Origin: Lepiota brunneoincarnata
Taxonomy: Eukaryota > Basidiomycota > Agaricomycetes > Agaricales > Agaricaceae
NCBI GenBank assembly: GCA_023014365.1
Contig: JAEBUN010000073.1
Span: 1-64,000, forward strand
Direction of reading: 5' to 3'
Length of the DNA: 64,000 nt
In this document: positions 33,480 through 45,455 of the stretch, piece by piece
Layout: the number at the start of each line of letters is the position of its first letter
Position numbering within the stretch: the first letter of the stretch is position 1
Translations under genes and position numbers: made by a program
The notes under the pieces: model-generated
What the model saw: the letters and a program-made list of their open reading frames with translations, nothing else
What the model was told of the DNA's origin: nothing
Databases searched by the model: none

Positions 33480-34700
33480 CCATCACATCTTGCCTCACGC
33501 GCTCAACCTAGCCTGCGGACTCCTCGCCATCTTTACCCTATCCAAAGCCCTATCTCACATCTCACAAAGGCCATAAGCTCGAAAAGGTGTCTGACGTCAT
33601 AGACGATGGTCCGTCTGCTTATGCCCTTATTCGTGGCCGCGCACGCTCATTCCGTTCAACAGTTAATATCCTTGGGGGTAAACTCTGGGACGATAAATCC
33701 GAGTTCGACACGAACAAAGACAAAGGAAACCTTCAGGGACTGTGATACCGCCCGTGTTCAAGTCAAGAATTTCTGCCGCGAACAACATGGGTATGTCCTC
33801 TACTTAGGTTGTCTGAAATCCCTTGTAATACCGATTGCGTTCGACCAGAAAGCACGGGCCGAATTCCACAACCCCGCAAGCGTGCCGTTATGAGTGTATG
33901 GTGCGCCATGGAGCTCCTCAATAACCTTCGTCGATAAGTCTGAACCCCGGTGTTCGTCCGATCGTCCATCAACCTAGGAGACCGAAACTGATAACGAAAA
34001 AATTATAGGCCGGCCTTTCACGAATCGAGCACCTTTTTCAAACAGCGGAAGCCATTAAGAAGAAGATGGCAAGCCGGAATGGATGCAGGTTCGCCTTAAT
34101 GATCGGTTGCAGGCTATCACCTAATTTGTTGTATTTCAGGTCACCGGGCTTATTCACGACCTCGGCAAGCTGCCCCTCGCCTTCGGCTCACAAGGGCAGT
34201 GGAATGTTGTTGGGGTAAGTTAAAGAACAATTCTGCTGGCTTGCAAAAGTCTCATTGACCCTACAGGATACCTTTGTCATCGGCTGCAAACTCTCTGACA
34301 AGTGTATCTACCGCGGGACCTTCACGAACAACCCCGACATGAATGATCCGGTATATTCCACAGAGCACGGCATTTACATGCCACATTGCGGTCTTGGCAG
34401 TGTGATGTTACCTTGGGGCCACGACGAGGCATGTTCCAATGAATCTTCTGATTTTCCACTTCTAAACATCATCTAGTACCTTTACCGTGTCCTGAAAGTG
34501 CACGCTCCCTCTGGAAGGTCTCGCTATGATCCGGTATCATAGCTTCCATCTCTGGCACAAGGGAAGGCGCCTACACACATCTCTGCAACGAGCATGACCA
34601 AAAGCTCCTTGCCGCTGTCCAGGCTTTCAAGCAGGCGCTCAACTTGGCCCTGCGAATTACAAAGAGGGGGACGGCGATGGTTAGAAAGGTGCCTATATTT
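33480..34700 (+). pseudogene. Myo-inositol oxygenase, degraded
   Basis: Exon-like pieces match MIOX. LWDDKSEFDTNK, then a +1 frameshift and KETFRDCDTARVQVKNF (conserved Tyr residues replaced by Cys). RAVMSVWCAMELLNN, then a frameshift and IEHLFQTAEAIKKK. VTGLIHDLGKLPLAFGSQGQ with the His-Asp metal ligands. GDTFVIGCKLSDKC, STEHGIYMPHCGLGSVMLPW and GHDE. YLYRVLKV, then MIRYHSFHLWHK with another frameshift. MIOX oxidises myo-inositol to D-glucuronate. Introns are recognisable, but one donor is GCATGT and at least three frameshifts are present. The C-terminus is lost near the right arm. Confidence 0.82.
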
Positions 34701-34870
34701 TCTGTTAGGCCTTTATTATTCCGATAAAATGAATGCCTCCTCTTACGACTGATACGGTGATTCACGAAGCCACCTTTGCGCTGACCTTGTATGGATTAGG
34801 TAAGCGACTCCCGCTGGGACTTGCGATAAGGGACATATCAGCGTGACCAGACCTCTCTTTGTGGCTCTAC

Positions 34871-36031
34871 TGTCCCTCGTGTATATGTGTATCAGCAATC
34901 AGACGAGACGAGGGACAGCTCGGGGGAAAGAAAGCAATGAATAGCTTGGTGCTGTTATCGCTCGTTAAATGCAAAATAACTTGTAGAAATACTAGGGGCT
35001 TAAGAGGTAACAATATGCAAAAGACACAAGCAAACAACAAAAACTAAGGTCCAATCAAAAAAACCGAACCCGTCAGAATGTGGGCCACTGCACGGATAAG
35101 CGGGGGGGGGGGGGGGAGGGGGGAGAAAGCACATCGACCCGACTCGAGAATAGCTAGTTTTTCGCGACCCCGGGGGGTTCGACGGGATTCGGACTTGCCA
35201 ATCCCAGGGGAGGGTCAATGTCAACCGTTGCGCGCGTTCAGGCCCAAGCGATAGTATGCGAATTCCAGGTCCGCAATCTGCGCTTGCAGAAGTGTCCAAA
35301 GACATTCGATAGTGCTGGAGATGGTCCAGGTTGGAGCGCGGGAGGGCCCAGCTCTCGTCCATTAGTTCATGCGTGTGCGTTTCATGCTGCGCCAGGTCAT
35401 TGCCATGGCCAAACGGTGCGATGGATGAGACCCTGCTCTCCTCGAGACTTCGGTAGATGTCCCCTTCCTTCTCTATTTCTGTGACAGCTGACCTCCAGTA
35501 AATCCTTGATAAAAACGAGCGTATCCTGGGGACTCCTCGTAGGCCACCGTACCCCGAGTTGCCCTCCCAAATGGTGAATGGTGAATGGTGAATGGCAGCT
35601 GTAGCAGGGCGGATACGAGATGAGATACGGGTACCCCTTGTTTGGGTTCGGATCGTTGAGTTCTTCATTGGAGGCATCGTGGTCGTGGATTCTCATGCGC
35701 CGGATCTCACGGTGATGCCTGTTCCCCGTTCCGCCAGCTGGGATATGGTCTCCTTGAGCTCGAGCTTGTCAATATCGGCAGCAGCCGTGACGGTGGGGTC
35801 ATGGCCACGATCGAAAGCGGTGAGACGAGAATAACGCGAAAGGAATTCCGACAGAAAATGGGGTTTCAGGAGCCGCGTATTCGAAACGTTTGGTAGCCAC
35901 CGCACCGCTGCGGTCCCAGCGCATTAGCCTAGCATACGGGCCACATATGAATAGAATATGAAGATGGAAAACGCGTGGATACGGAATTGCGAGCCAACAA
36001 GGGTAGCGGAATATGAGGCAAGTTGACCTCT
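34871..36031 (-). repeat. Inverted repeat, right arm, inner part
   Basis: Reverse complement of 30082-31241. It ends at 36031, where the CACTA element begins, and continues at 50464. It carries the 3' half of the FunK1 pseudogene (about 35250-36031, minus). The translation over 35000-35677 is the same as over 30436-31113. Confidence 0.93.
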
Positions 36032-36045
36032 ACACTGTGAGACCC
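36032..36045 (+). repeat. CACTA left terminal inverted repeat
   Basis: ACACTGTGAGACCC, perfect against the right end over 14 nt. Beyond it the ends share only weak similarity (CTAGGGG versus CAGGGGG). Confidence 0.95.
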
Positions 36046-36099
36046 TAGGGGTTGTAAAATACGACGTTAAAGAGTGAAGTGTGTAAATAGTTACAGATA

Positions 36100-36370
36100 G
36101 TGTTGTTTCTCAAGATGTAGGAAAAAACGACGTTTTCGGTAAGGTCATTTTCAACGGTAAGTCTCGATATTTACGCCAGATAATGTCATGGGTATAACGA
36201 TGTAATATATGGTGGTCCAGAGGAGTGGTAAAAACACCTCAAAGGGGGGGAATAGGGTATACCATACATATTATTGTTTTTCAGGCCTTAGGAAAGCGCA
36301 ACAGTTTTAGTAAGATCGCTTTTCATTGGTAAACATGGATATTAAGTATTGGAATATGATACTGGAGGTT
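36100..36370. repeat. CACTA left subterminal tandem repeat
   Basis: Two diverged copies about 165 bp apart. TTGTTTCTCAAGATGTAGGA followed by AACGACGTTTTCGGTAAG (from 36105), and TTGTTTTTCAGGCCTTAGGA followed by CAACAGTTTTAGTAAG (from 36268). Subterminal repeats are the usual transposase-binding platform of CACTA elements. No gene lies in 36046-36690 apart from weak frames. Confidence 0.6.
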
Positions 36371-36695
36371 TTATGTCGTCAGCAGGAGAGAAGGATCTAC
36401 TTATAGCACTCATCCTGTTTGGCAAGCTGGTGGGTTAGACGAAATATTAGCAGTATTCGGGCATCTGTTTGGCCACAGCCCATAGTCGTCGTCGTCGTTA
36501 TTTGTCAACGAATACCAACCCTGACAATGGAGTGTAGCGTTTGATGAACGAGGTGCGGACGTGTTGTAAAAAAAAAACCGGAGCTGTACCTTTATATCCA
36601 AATTATAATCGTTCTCAAGTTTCAAGTTAGGATGGAGTGAGGAAAAATAAAGCGCGACCTCGTCACTGTCGCGCGTGTTTGCATCAACGTCGCAT

Positions 36696-36795
36696 CCATC
36701 ACCACACCTGCCCCCAACCGCCATCATCACACCCGCCCTCAGCCGCCATCATCACACCCGCCCTCAACCGCCATCATTACACCCGCCCTCAGTCG
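36696..36795 (+). repeat. 25-bp minisatellite, 4 copies
   Basis: Unit CCATCATCACACCCGCCCTC plus five bases, repeated at exact 25-nt spacing (36696, 36721, 36746, 36771). It sits directly upstream of the small gene at 36816. Confidence 0.9.
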
Positions 36796-36815
36796 CTATC
36801 ACAGCTCCCAACAAC

Positions 36816-37220
36816 ATGTATTATTATATTTATTCACGCAATCCACGCGCAAAGGCGAACCCGAGTGGAGGGGAGAGGAAACGAGCGAGACGGGCGCTGG
36901 AAAGGGCGGTGGCGGACTTCAGGGACGAACTTTCGCAAGTTCTTGGAGATAGGAATGTGGATTGGGTCCTGATGTGAGTATTCGATGAAATAAATTAGAT
37001 AGCTGACGAAAGAGGGAGGTTTAGGGGTGAAAAACATAGCTCGGATACCGATAGCCGCCGCCACTGGACAGTGCGGGCGTTCGACAACGAGCACGCCGTC
37101 GCGACATTCCATCTTTATGGACACAATGGCGCGTCGCCAGGGGCGCAGCTTTTCGCGAATGGAGGAAGATGGAGGGTCGGGGGAAAGAGTCTGGACGAGG
37201 TGGCATGTTATGACTGGTGA
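36816..37220 (+). CDS. Small CACTA-borne protein, 112 aa, unknown
   Basis: Two exons (36816-36973, 37040-37220) joined by a GTGAGT..CATAG intron. The joined frame is open: MYYYIYSRNPRAKANPSGG, a basic helix (ERKRARRALERAVADFRDEL), then across the splice DWVLISDTDSRRHWTVRAFD and VATFHLYGHNGASPGAQLF to a TGA. The N-terminal part is basic and helical and the C-terminal half looks like a small beta domain. I do not recognise it. Upstream exons are possible. Confidence 0.45.
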
Positions 37221-37414
37221 ACTGTCGGGGCGATCTATAAAATTGTATCATTATATCTTGATGTATTTTTTGGCATTTTTTGGACGATCTACGAGCGATT
37301 TCAGTTGAATCGAACAACTCATCAACCGGGTCTTCACCGTATAGGCGCCTTTGTTGCCCGTTTCTCTGCAAATAGTGACTTTCGCTGTATGCTGGTCATA
37401 ACGCGCTCACCTCA

Positions 37415-37885
37415 TCACAGAATGTTTTTGGTTTGTAGCGCCTGGACTTGTGTAGTGAGGGTAATATGAGCGGTCGACTGTTGCGATAGGATGGCTTTAA
37501 GGGTGGAGACATTTCCGCGTTCACGTTCAAGGTCGCTTTTGCATAATCGTAGATCTTCGTTGGCGTCACGTAGTTCTCGTTCTCGCTTCTTGAGGTCCAT
37601 TTCGATGTCCATAATTTCACGAGCATGCCGCTTTTTGAGGTTCTCGATCTCGTCAGAGGCATTAACAAGCTCTCGGCGTTGATTAAGTTCTTGCGATCGT
37701 GCAGTAGCAAGGTCGCGAGAAAGGGCGACATGGTTGGCCTGCAGCTCTGCAGCTTTGGCCCGCTCTGCCTCCATATCCATGGCCAGATGGGCGGCATCAA
37801 CTGCCCTTGCAGATTCGACGGAAGTGAGCTGTTCCTGTAACTCGGAGAGGACTGTGGAAGAAGCACCTTCACAGGACTGACGACA
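37415..37885 (-). pseudogene. Captured coiled-coil gene fragment (kinesin-14-like)
   Basis: On the minus strand, about 150 codons of heptad-repeat coiled coil. STVLSELQEQLTSVESARAV, then AERAKAAELQANHVALSRDL, then RRELVNASDEIENLKKRHAR, then ERGNVSTLKAILSQQSTAH and ITLTTQVQALQ. It ends at a stop and has no start or motor domain. The composition resembles the stalk of fungal C-terminal (kinesin-14/Kar3) motors, but coiled coils are easy to confuse. It is flanked by transposon genes on both sides, so it looks like host sequence captured by the CACTA element. Confidence 0.5.
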
Positions 37886-38012
37886 CTGCTAATGCACTCG
37901 GTTTCCTCTCTCCTATCACCTTCATCACCTCGGATGAGATCAAGGCCAAGGCGGCGGCTGCGCGAATCGTCCACTCGAATTACTCATCCAAGATATCTGA
38001 GAGACACCAAGT
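37878..38012 (+). pseudogene. Short captured exon-like segment, unknown
   Basis: The plus strand reads DDTANALGFLSPITFITSDE, then IKAKAAAARIVHSNYSSKIS without a stop, back to back with the coiled-coil fragment. It looks like part of a conserved exon from another gene, possibly a second captured fragment. No family is assigned. Confidence 0.3.
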
Positions 38013-38073
38013 ACGTAGCTACTGGCCTGTAATGGCGGACTTGAATGGTTTGCAAATCAACACGATCGGAGCC

Positions 38074-41000
38074 TTAATCCACCTGGATCTCCATATCAGG
38101 GCTTCGATCTACAATGGCCCACGCACCCCTGTCTAATATCCTTCCAACAACACACTGCACTGTACTTAGATCGACAACTTCATCAACACCACAATCCTTA
38201 TTACTGTAATAATAAATGCCACTCTTCTGTGTTGCCTTGACACCACGAATAAGTGCCAGAATAACGGTCGTTGGCATGGCTAAGTCGAGTTGTGGTGCGG
38301 ACGGGAGTTCCAGAACTAGGATACGCTTTAGTTGGCCAAAGAAATCACATGGCCTGAATTCTGGTGTTCTTCTCTTTCGGTGAGCATGCCGATCCACAAG
38401 TTGAGTATACTGGAATGAAGAACATTCAGATACCATATGCAGGAAGGGGCATAGCACTCAACTTGCACAAAGGATGCATCCCGACTGTCCTCTCTCTTCC
38501 CAACTAAGTCACGGGCAATCATGAGATCACCTCCTTCAAGACGAGTTACTCTGCCATACTGGACGACGGGCTGATCTTGTTTTATGACGGATTGAATAGC
38601 TTGCTTTGTGACATCAAAGCGTGTCGCTAAAGAAGCTAGAACTTTGTTATATATGGGTGGGGGGAGGGCCTCACACCGTCGTGGGGCGGAAAACATGTAG
38701 AGGGGGTCTGTTTGCAAGCAAGTGATTAAGCGACAACGACAAGATGACAGGTTGAACATACATAAATCATGAACAATTTGGTCCGCTTTCTTCTTGTCAG
38801 GATCCAAAGATAGCACTTCGTAAAGATCATATAATAATCGTATTTGATCTAGTTGTGCAGTCGCCGCGACAAAGGTGTTGATGGATTCGTAAGGGTAGCG
38901 TCTACTTCTGATCGATGGAAGCAGAGTGTTACAATGACGCTCCATAGGAAATGCCCAATACGTCCAGACAGGACCCGCCACCTGGATACCCCATGCAATA
39001 TGAAGAATGGCACGGAGGGTCAGAGGACAAGCGGAGAGTCGAACAGGGTCATTTTGATAGTATAGCCTACATTGATTTAAGTATAAGAGCACAACGTAGA
39101 AGGCAGATACTCACTTTTCATACATCTGAACCCAAGACTTGAAACCCTCATCAATCTGTTTCAAGTTCTCTTCCATGAGCTCAAACAACAAGCAGAGCTT
39201 CAAAAGTTCGACAAGCTGCATGAAGTGGTCATAGTACTTCACGTTTGTGAACCTGCCACGAAGCACAACTGGAGCAATATAAAGTGTCCAAATGGCATAC
39301 ATCTCGGCAGTCATTTGTGACCGTTTAGTTGCAATGTTGGGTACTGAAGCTCCAAAAGCTGCCGGAATTGTTGCGCCACATGCTGCCGTAGCTGCGCCGA
39401 TTTCATTCCAGATTTGCGTTGCAATAGCATAGCCTTTGCCCTGGTGATCTAGGTCCTTGAACTCACAAGTCCAGAACAGAATGAGGCTAGGGATCAAATT
39501 TTCCCAAATGAGGTGCATGAAGTCGAATGGGAATGAAGATGGGAATGAGAGCGAGGATATGGTACTGAGGATCGGTATCCCTTTGATGCCATATCGTTTG
39601 GCGAGTTCCTCATGTACGGTGTTACTGGGGGCCATTTCCACAGCGCGGGCTTGCTCTAAAAACTCCTTGTGAGTGCGAATGGGGAGGTCGGACGGGTTGT
39701 ATTGAAGGGGATTTGCTTCGGGAAGCTTATCTCGTCGAAGAGGGACGTAGTAAGTGCGAGAGTGTGAGCGTATCCCTTTGATGTTGCAGATACGGCACGG
39801 ACTAATACCATTCTGCCCTTTCATGCGTGTGATCAGAGCCATGGCCGGAATGTCACCAAATGCTATGATGAGATAGGCATGAAGCGAGAATAACGATTGA
39901 CTGATGGCGTCGAAAGCTTTGACGCCTATTTCGAGCTGAATGAGTTCTTGAGCAAGTGGCCAGCAGAACGAATCCCAATCCCAAGGCTTTTTCGGACCTG
40001 GGACTGTACCAACGTGAATGTGGTAATGTTTCTGAAAACGTATTTCGGGGGGTAGATTGTAATTGACGAGGAGGATGGGCCAGCATGTCTTATCACGCTG
40101 TTTGAATGGAGCGAAGCCGTCCGTTGAAAGACCGAGGGCGATGTCGCGCTCATCGGAGAAAAAGAACATGGGATGACTTGTGTCAGGGATGAGAGTATTG
40201 AGCAAGGACTGATAATGGGAACCATCGAATATGTCCTTAATGATGCCGGACTTGTGAATGTGTTCACCCCGATAACGCATCTTTTTCGCGTGTGTGGGGT
40301 TTGCTGACATAGCTCGTAGGCGAGGGATGAGGGGAAGGTACCCGAATGTCTTGCGTGGCTTTCCATTAGTTGTGTATCGCAATTCCTTGCAGTTGGGGCA
40401 TTCAGTGAGGTCTTCATATGGCCCGACAAAGCAAACACAGCTGTTTATACAACAGCTGTATCGTATGGCTGAAATCCAGACAGGGATCGAATGCGCTTCT
40501 TGGTCATTTTCAGGCTGACCTGATTGCTGCCTGGAAAAGCTTTACGGAGTCGACTAAAGGTGCGCTCAGTTATGTGGTCCTCCACCTTGAGCGTATAGCT
40601 ACGAAGCAGATTAAGGTCCGAATCCCCCAAAGCATTCGCATCTGAAGTATTGTTAGCGAGGCAGGTGATTCATGAAGCGAGGACAAACCTGTGGATGCGG
40701 ACGCCGCTTCACGCTCGAATTTTTCACCAAGCATGTCCCAAGAGGAAATGCCAGCTACCTCAGACCCCGCGAACAAACCGTCATCTTCGTCAACCTTGCT
40801 GTCTTCATCGTTCTCACAGGTTTCATCACTCTCGCAGGCTTCATCGCTCTCGCAGGCTTCATCGCTCTCGCAGGCCTCAGGCTGGGAAGCTTCAGGCTCA
40901 GCTCCGGCAGCACCACCAAATCCCTCGTCTTCACTGTCGGTATCATTCCTATAGGCAGGCCCAGAACCATCATCTCGCAGGTGGCCATTTCCCCATCGCT

Positions 41001-41427
41001 GCTCCATCACGCGCCTGATTCTATCCACAAACCTGTCTGACCGGCGCGTAGATGGCAATATATCGGGGAAGTTATCGTCATGATTTTGTTCTAGTGCAGG
41101 GAGGGGTTCTGTGAGGTCCATATCGGCTTGAGAGGTAGGAAATTTCTCAGGAGGTTGGTACACCTCGGGTTGGGCTGCCTTAATCCGCTTGCGGCTGCCA
41201 TCCTGTTCAGAAATGGATTGCAACCGCTTTTTGGAGTCTCTCTTCCGGTGGTCCTGAGGCGGAATTTGGGAATGTCGGAGATTGGGGGGGAAGGAAGTGT
41301 GTCCCAGCCGTTCTTGCTCTGCCAGGACACTCACTCTGAGTGATGTCTTTCCACGGCCGTTCAAATGGTTTCGTTTCGTAGCATGTGTTACAAGCAGGCC
41401 GCAACCGCAGGTGCAGAGGACAGACAT
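38074..41427 (-). CDS. Tnp2-type CACTA transposase
   Basis: Exons run 41427-40689, 40641-39115, 39066 to about 38465, and about 38411-38074, with GT..AG introns. The N-terminus has CTCGCG and a HLNGRGKT motif, then an acidic linker with five ESDEACESDE-type repeats. The core has SCVCFVGPYEDLTECPNC, FGYLPLIPRLRA and MRYRGEHI. Then ALGLSTDGFAPFKQRDKTCW, VPGPKKPWDWDSFCWPL, MKGQNGISPCRIC and FPFDFMHLIWENL. Then WTYWAFPMERHCNTLLPSIR, like the domain following Tnp2 in other fungi. These match the tnp2 transposase family, which cuts at CACTA-type ends. A 5-nt insertion (ACAGC) near 40450-40459, before the Cys motif, shifts the frame, so this copy is probably inactive unless splicing avoids it. Confidence 0.85.
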
Positions 41428-41698
41428 GGTCAGAGTAGAGAGACAAAAAGCACGATAGCACAGCCCGGTGGACTTTCTCTGCCGATGCGGAATAACTCAT
41501 ACAGGGATGCGTGAGACATTTTAACAAGCATATATTACTCATTGCAAGGAGCACTTCTACAGAATGGGAGGGTGTGGATAAGGAATCGGTATGTGAAGGT
41601 AGGATGTCTGGCCTAACATCCACCAATCCAGAGAGTAGTACGCGTCACTGTACACAATGATTGCACACAGTAAGTTTGAGAGCTCTCAGTTAGCGTCC

Positions 41699-41774
41699 GA
41701 GGAGATCCTCAGACGGTACCCAAGAGGTGTCGCAGTAACGAGCCTCTGTGCTTACATCTGAGGAGATCCTCAGA
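41699..41774. promoter_or_regulatory. GAGGAGATCCTCAGA motif pair upstream of transposase
   Basis: Near-palindromic GAGGAGATCCTC, followed by AGA, at 41699-41714 and 41760-41774, 270-350 bp upstream of the transposase ATG. The same motif occurs three times upstream of the accessory gene (45030-45144). 41775-42240 contains nothing else I recognise. Confidence 0.5.
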
Positions 41775-42250
41775 TGGTAGTCACAGATTGGCGTCTAGCT
41801 TCTATGACGGAGTAACATCTGTGCTGAGTGTCAGTATATGAGAGTTTGACCTTCGTAATACTCACCTCGTCCATTAAACAGGTTCCAGGCGGTTAAGCAC
41901 GACAGAGATGACGGTGGAAAGCAACGCGTGAAGGAAACGGGCTGATTGATTATGGTCACCTGACCCTTTTTTCCCACGCCCTCTAACCATCCTCGTCCTG
42001 AGTGAACGGAACAAGAGATGCGATGTCCCTGATCCATAGATGATGGGACAGGGGGTGACCATAGAACTAGGAGGAACAGCTTTACGGGTGTATAGGTCAG
42101 GCCGTTGGCTTCGGCGTGTGTGTAACATCACCGACTATTCGAGACACTCATTCAACTTGCCTGGTGGAGATTAAACATATATATTGACTCGTGATTCCAG
42201 CTACTTCAGTATTTACATGACACTATTCCAGCAAAAAAAAAAAGACGAAT

Positions 42251-45003
42251 CTACCGATGGGCACTAGGGGGACCGAACTTGTTGATAAATTCCCTGGATC
42301 GTTCTTCGAGGACTTTCATTGCTCTTCGTCCTTCAGGGGCACCTCTCAGCCGCTGGCGCCAAATTGATGGGGTCCAAGGAAATCCCATCTTCTCATCCTC
42401 GCAGGCTCCCGTCACACAGGCCACTTGTCTGTTGTAGAGATCGTCCATCCGGTCAGACCAACGTCCCAAATCTTCACCTGATCCCTCGTAAAGGTGTGTC
42501 AAGGGAAACCATGACACTTTTCTTTTGTCCTCGCCTCGACCTGAAGATCACAGTCAGTGGCACATTAAATATGAATGGAATAAGAACTCAGACCTGTGTA
42601 TGAGACATATAACCCACAGATTACGTCTAACTCATCCTGGCTTAATTCGTCATCCAAAAACTCATTCCCTGCCGCATCCATAACAGAATACATGGGCGAA
42701 CCATCATGATATTTGCCTGATGGGCCAGATAGGGTATCCTGTATACCAATGGTGTCAAGGGCGATGTGACGAACGAAGCCCCCACGCAACAATGCTGCTC
42801 GACCACGATACTGCTTCAGAATGATCTGACACTGCTGACGGTAGAATTCATAGTCCGTCTTAGTGAACTTGTGGTCTAGCAGACGAAGCGGGACTGATAC
42901 TGGTCGAGGCAGCACCCCTGTGGGAAGGGCCCTGAGGGAAGCGGCAGATTGAAGCGTGCGGAAACGTGTCCCAGCCATTACCAACTCCAGCACCATGTCT
43001 TTCTCCTTAATGTCGCTCGCCATCCTGCAAATGGAAAGAGCAGCTGTTGCAGTATACACAGCAAGTTTCCAGGGCACAGTGGACTCCGATCCGAAATCAA
43101 ACATGTACATCTGATCAGTTGAGTTGGCTACAACTCGAATGAATTTCAACCGGCGCGAGTTTATCAAGGTGTGAGGATTGGGGTCAGCTAAGTCCCACTC
43201 TTGGATACGTGGCTGTGGGGGAAGCTTCTCGGAAAAACAGGCAAGAAACTTTAAACATCTTTGACCCAATGGTGTGGGGAAAAACAGACTCTCCAAAGGT
43301 GTCCATGTAATCCCCAAAGTGTGAATCAAGCTCCTCCCATTCACAGGTCCAACCACGGCGTCGTTCTCACTCAGGTCTGCAGGGACTGTGAAGCCGAACT
43401 GGGTATAAAGGATCTCCAAAGTCGCACACCGCAAATTGTCGGCTACAAATTGGTCACTGTCTGCCAGATGTGTTGATACAGGAGCGAGTTGCGTAGACTG
43501 CTCAACTTCCAGCACCTCCCCCCAAGGAATTTCGGCTGTGCTCACAGGAGCCTGACTTTGGTCTCCCCCCCTCCGAAGCATCTCAACTGGGCTCACAGCA
43601 ATCTCCTGGATTTCATGCGTGTCTTCGTCGTCACTATCCTCCTTATCCTTCCCCCACTCTGTGCAACAGTGCCACTCATTGAAAACAGCGTCATATCGTT
43701 TCTGCTCTGGGCTGTATTCCGCAAGCGTACTCTCTCGTTCATCTCTCCTCACAAGTTGTCGTGTAAACTTGGTGGGATCATCAAAATCCCAATCCCAGAC
43801 AAAGACAGGTGCACTAGTAGTGGGTGGGTTCCTCTCTCGGTTCTCCCATTTTTGACGATCTAGTGGAGTTCCTCTTTCTTTATGCTTAGCAACAGCGGCC
43901 GCACGTTCTTGGAAGAATGGTTCCCAAATATTTCTCCCGGACTTGGTGCGCTCCATTCTCACCGTTCCTCCCTTGGAGAGGTACACACGAGCGTCCGGTA
44001 AGCTTCCATCTGTGGGCTCATCGATTTCCATATTGTAATCGTCATCTGGTGGTTGTGGTTGGAAAGAGTCTGATTCCCATGGCATAAACTCATCACCGGT
44101 GTCAACGTCGGAAGATGGGAGTGGCCGTTCACGGGGTACATCAGAAAATGCGACGAGCGGCCGGTGGTCAGTAGCAGGGAAGTGAGGTGGTCTTGCAATC
44201 CAAGTGGTCGCCAGCTGAAGTTCATGGGCACTTGGTGCAGGATATGAGGGATCCGTTGTAAGACTCCAACGGTACCATACAGGGACACCGATATTCACGA
44301 AATATGCAGGACTTGGCTGCGATGGCTGGGGCGGGAGATGGAGAATCACGCCTGCTCGGTTTATATCCCAGTATCTCTGCAACAGAGGTGCCGTCCGGAG
44401 GCTATCGAGCAGCGCCTGATTGAACTTGCGTGCCATTGCGACCTGAACAACCCATTTCGCGGGTGTGATTCCCTCATGATAGCCAGGGTCAACGATCTTG
44501 TGGATTTGCCAGTGAAGTAAGCCTAGCCAAATACTAAACCAGTCGCGTGCTTTGGTAGCGAGATGCCGTGCGCGCGATTCCGTGCCATGTTTTTCGTGAT
44601 ACCCGAAACTAGAAGGGGCAAACGGACGAACAAAACTCAGGCCGTTCTCGGCCTTCAGAATTCCTATGACCTCATCCAGACTCTTCTCGATCGCTAGCCA
44701 CTGCGAAACAACCCGTTCTGGCAAGCTGAATCCATCTGGGTTTGTGTGGGTAAATTTCTGTGGGATATGAGCCAGCGACTCTACCAATACACCGCTGTAA
44801 GCCACGGGCATGGTGGGGACGCAGCTCAACCACTCTGTTTGTGCAGTCCACCATCGTGGTTGCTGGAAATTGTCGGCTGTCGAGGTACCTAGCACAAATG
44901 TACGAAAGCCCTCATATGTATTATCCTCCACCAGTGTGAGGTCGCGCTGGCTGTTGGGTGAATAGAAGGTGTCACCATTCACGATGGTGACTCGTCCTGA
45001 CAT
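42251..45003 (-). CDS. CACTA accessory protein, large, unknown function
   Basis: Two exons (45003-42594, 42540-42251) separated by a 53-nt intron; about 900 aa. The true ATG is at 45001-45003 (MSGRVTIVNGDTFYSPNSQ). The N-terminus contains SQRDLTLVEDNTYEGFRTFV, WWTAQTEWLSCVPTMPVAYS and GGLVES-like GVLVESLAHIPQKF. The middle has ARDWFSIWLGLLHWQI and VPVWYRWSLT, then an acidic/Pro-rich region with NIWEPFFQERAAAVAKHKER. The C-terminus ends KVSWFPLTHLYEGSG ... WTPSIWRQRL. I recognise this as a recurrent Agaricomycete hypothetical-protein type, often near CACTA transposases, but know no function. It is intact and faces the same way as the transposase. Confidence 0.7.
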
Positions 45004-45029
45004 GATGGATATCCTGCCAGACAATGTCC

Positions 45030-45144
45030 AAGGAGATCCTCAGACAAACGCTGGTAGAAATATTTCAAACTCTTCGTCCAGGGAGATCCTCAGACGAAAG
45101 CTCTGGTGTTGACTTGAACCGCACGTCCGAGGAGATCCTCAGAC
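45030..45144. promoter_or_regulatory. Three GGAGATCCTCAGAC motifs upstream of accessory gene
   Basis: The motif occurs at 45030-45044, 45080-45094 and 45129-45144, about 50 nt apart and within 150 bp of the accessory-gene ATG. It is the same motif as upstream of the transposase gene. Confidence 0.55.
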
Positions 45145-45455
45145 AAGGGTTCCAAGCTTAGGGTGTCAGGTGAAGCGGTGATACCTATTAAGAAATTAGT
45201 CAAATAAAATGAGGAGTGGTTTCTTGACTTACGCTAACGTGTGCCCGCGGTTGCCGACTTGGGGGGAAGCTGTGGTGGTGGTTGCTTGGGACTCTAACGG
45301 ATCACAGCATCGACGGATCAGGTACATCACCTGACCTCCAACAAATTTCTCGTCGCGTGATGCTAACGGTGAGTACGCCAACACCTCATCGCTGTAACTT
45401 CGACTCAATCGTTGGAACAACCCAACAACCTACACTCGTCTTTAGAGTTGTAGCG

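Larger units (their letters stand above)
31242..34870. other. Spacer of the inverted repeat with two decayed host-type genes
   Basis: The 3.6 kb between the arms is single-copy in this window. It carries, both on the plus strand, a GCN2-like kinase pseudogene followed by a myo-inositol oxygenase pseudogene. No repeat or transposase gene is visible in it. Confidence 0.8.
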
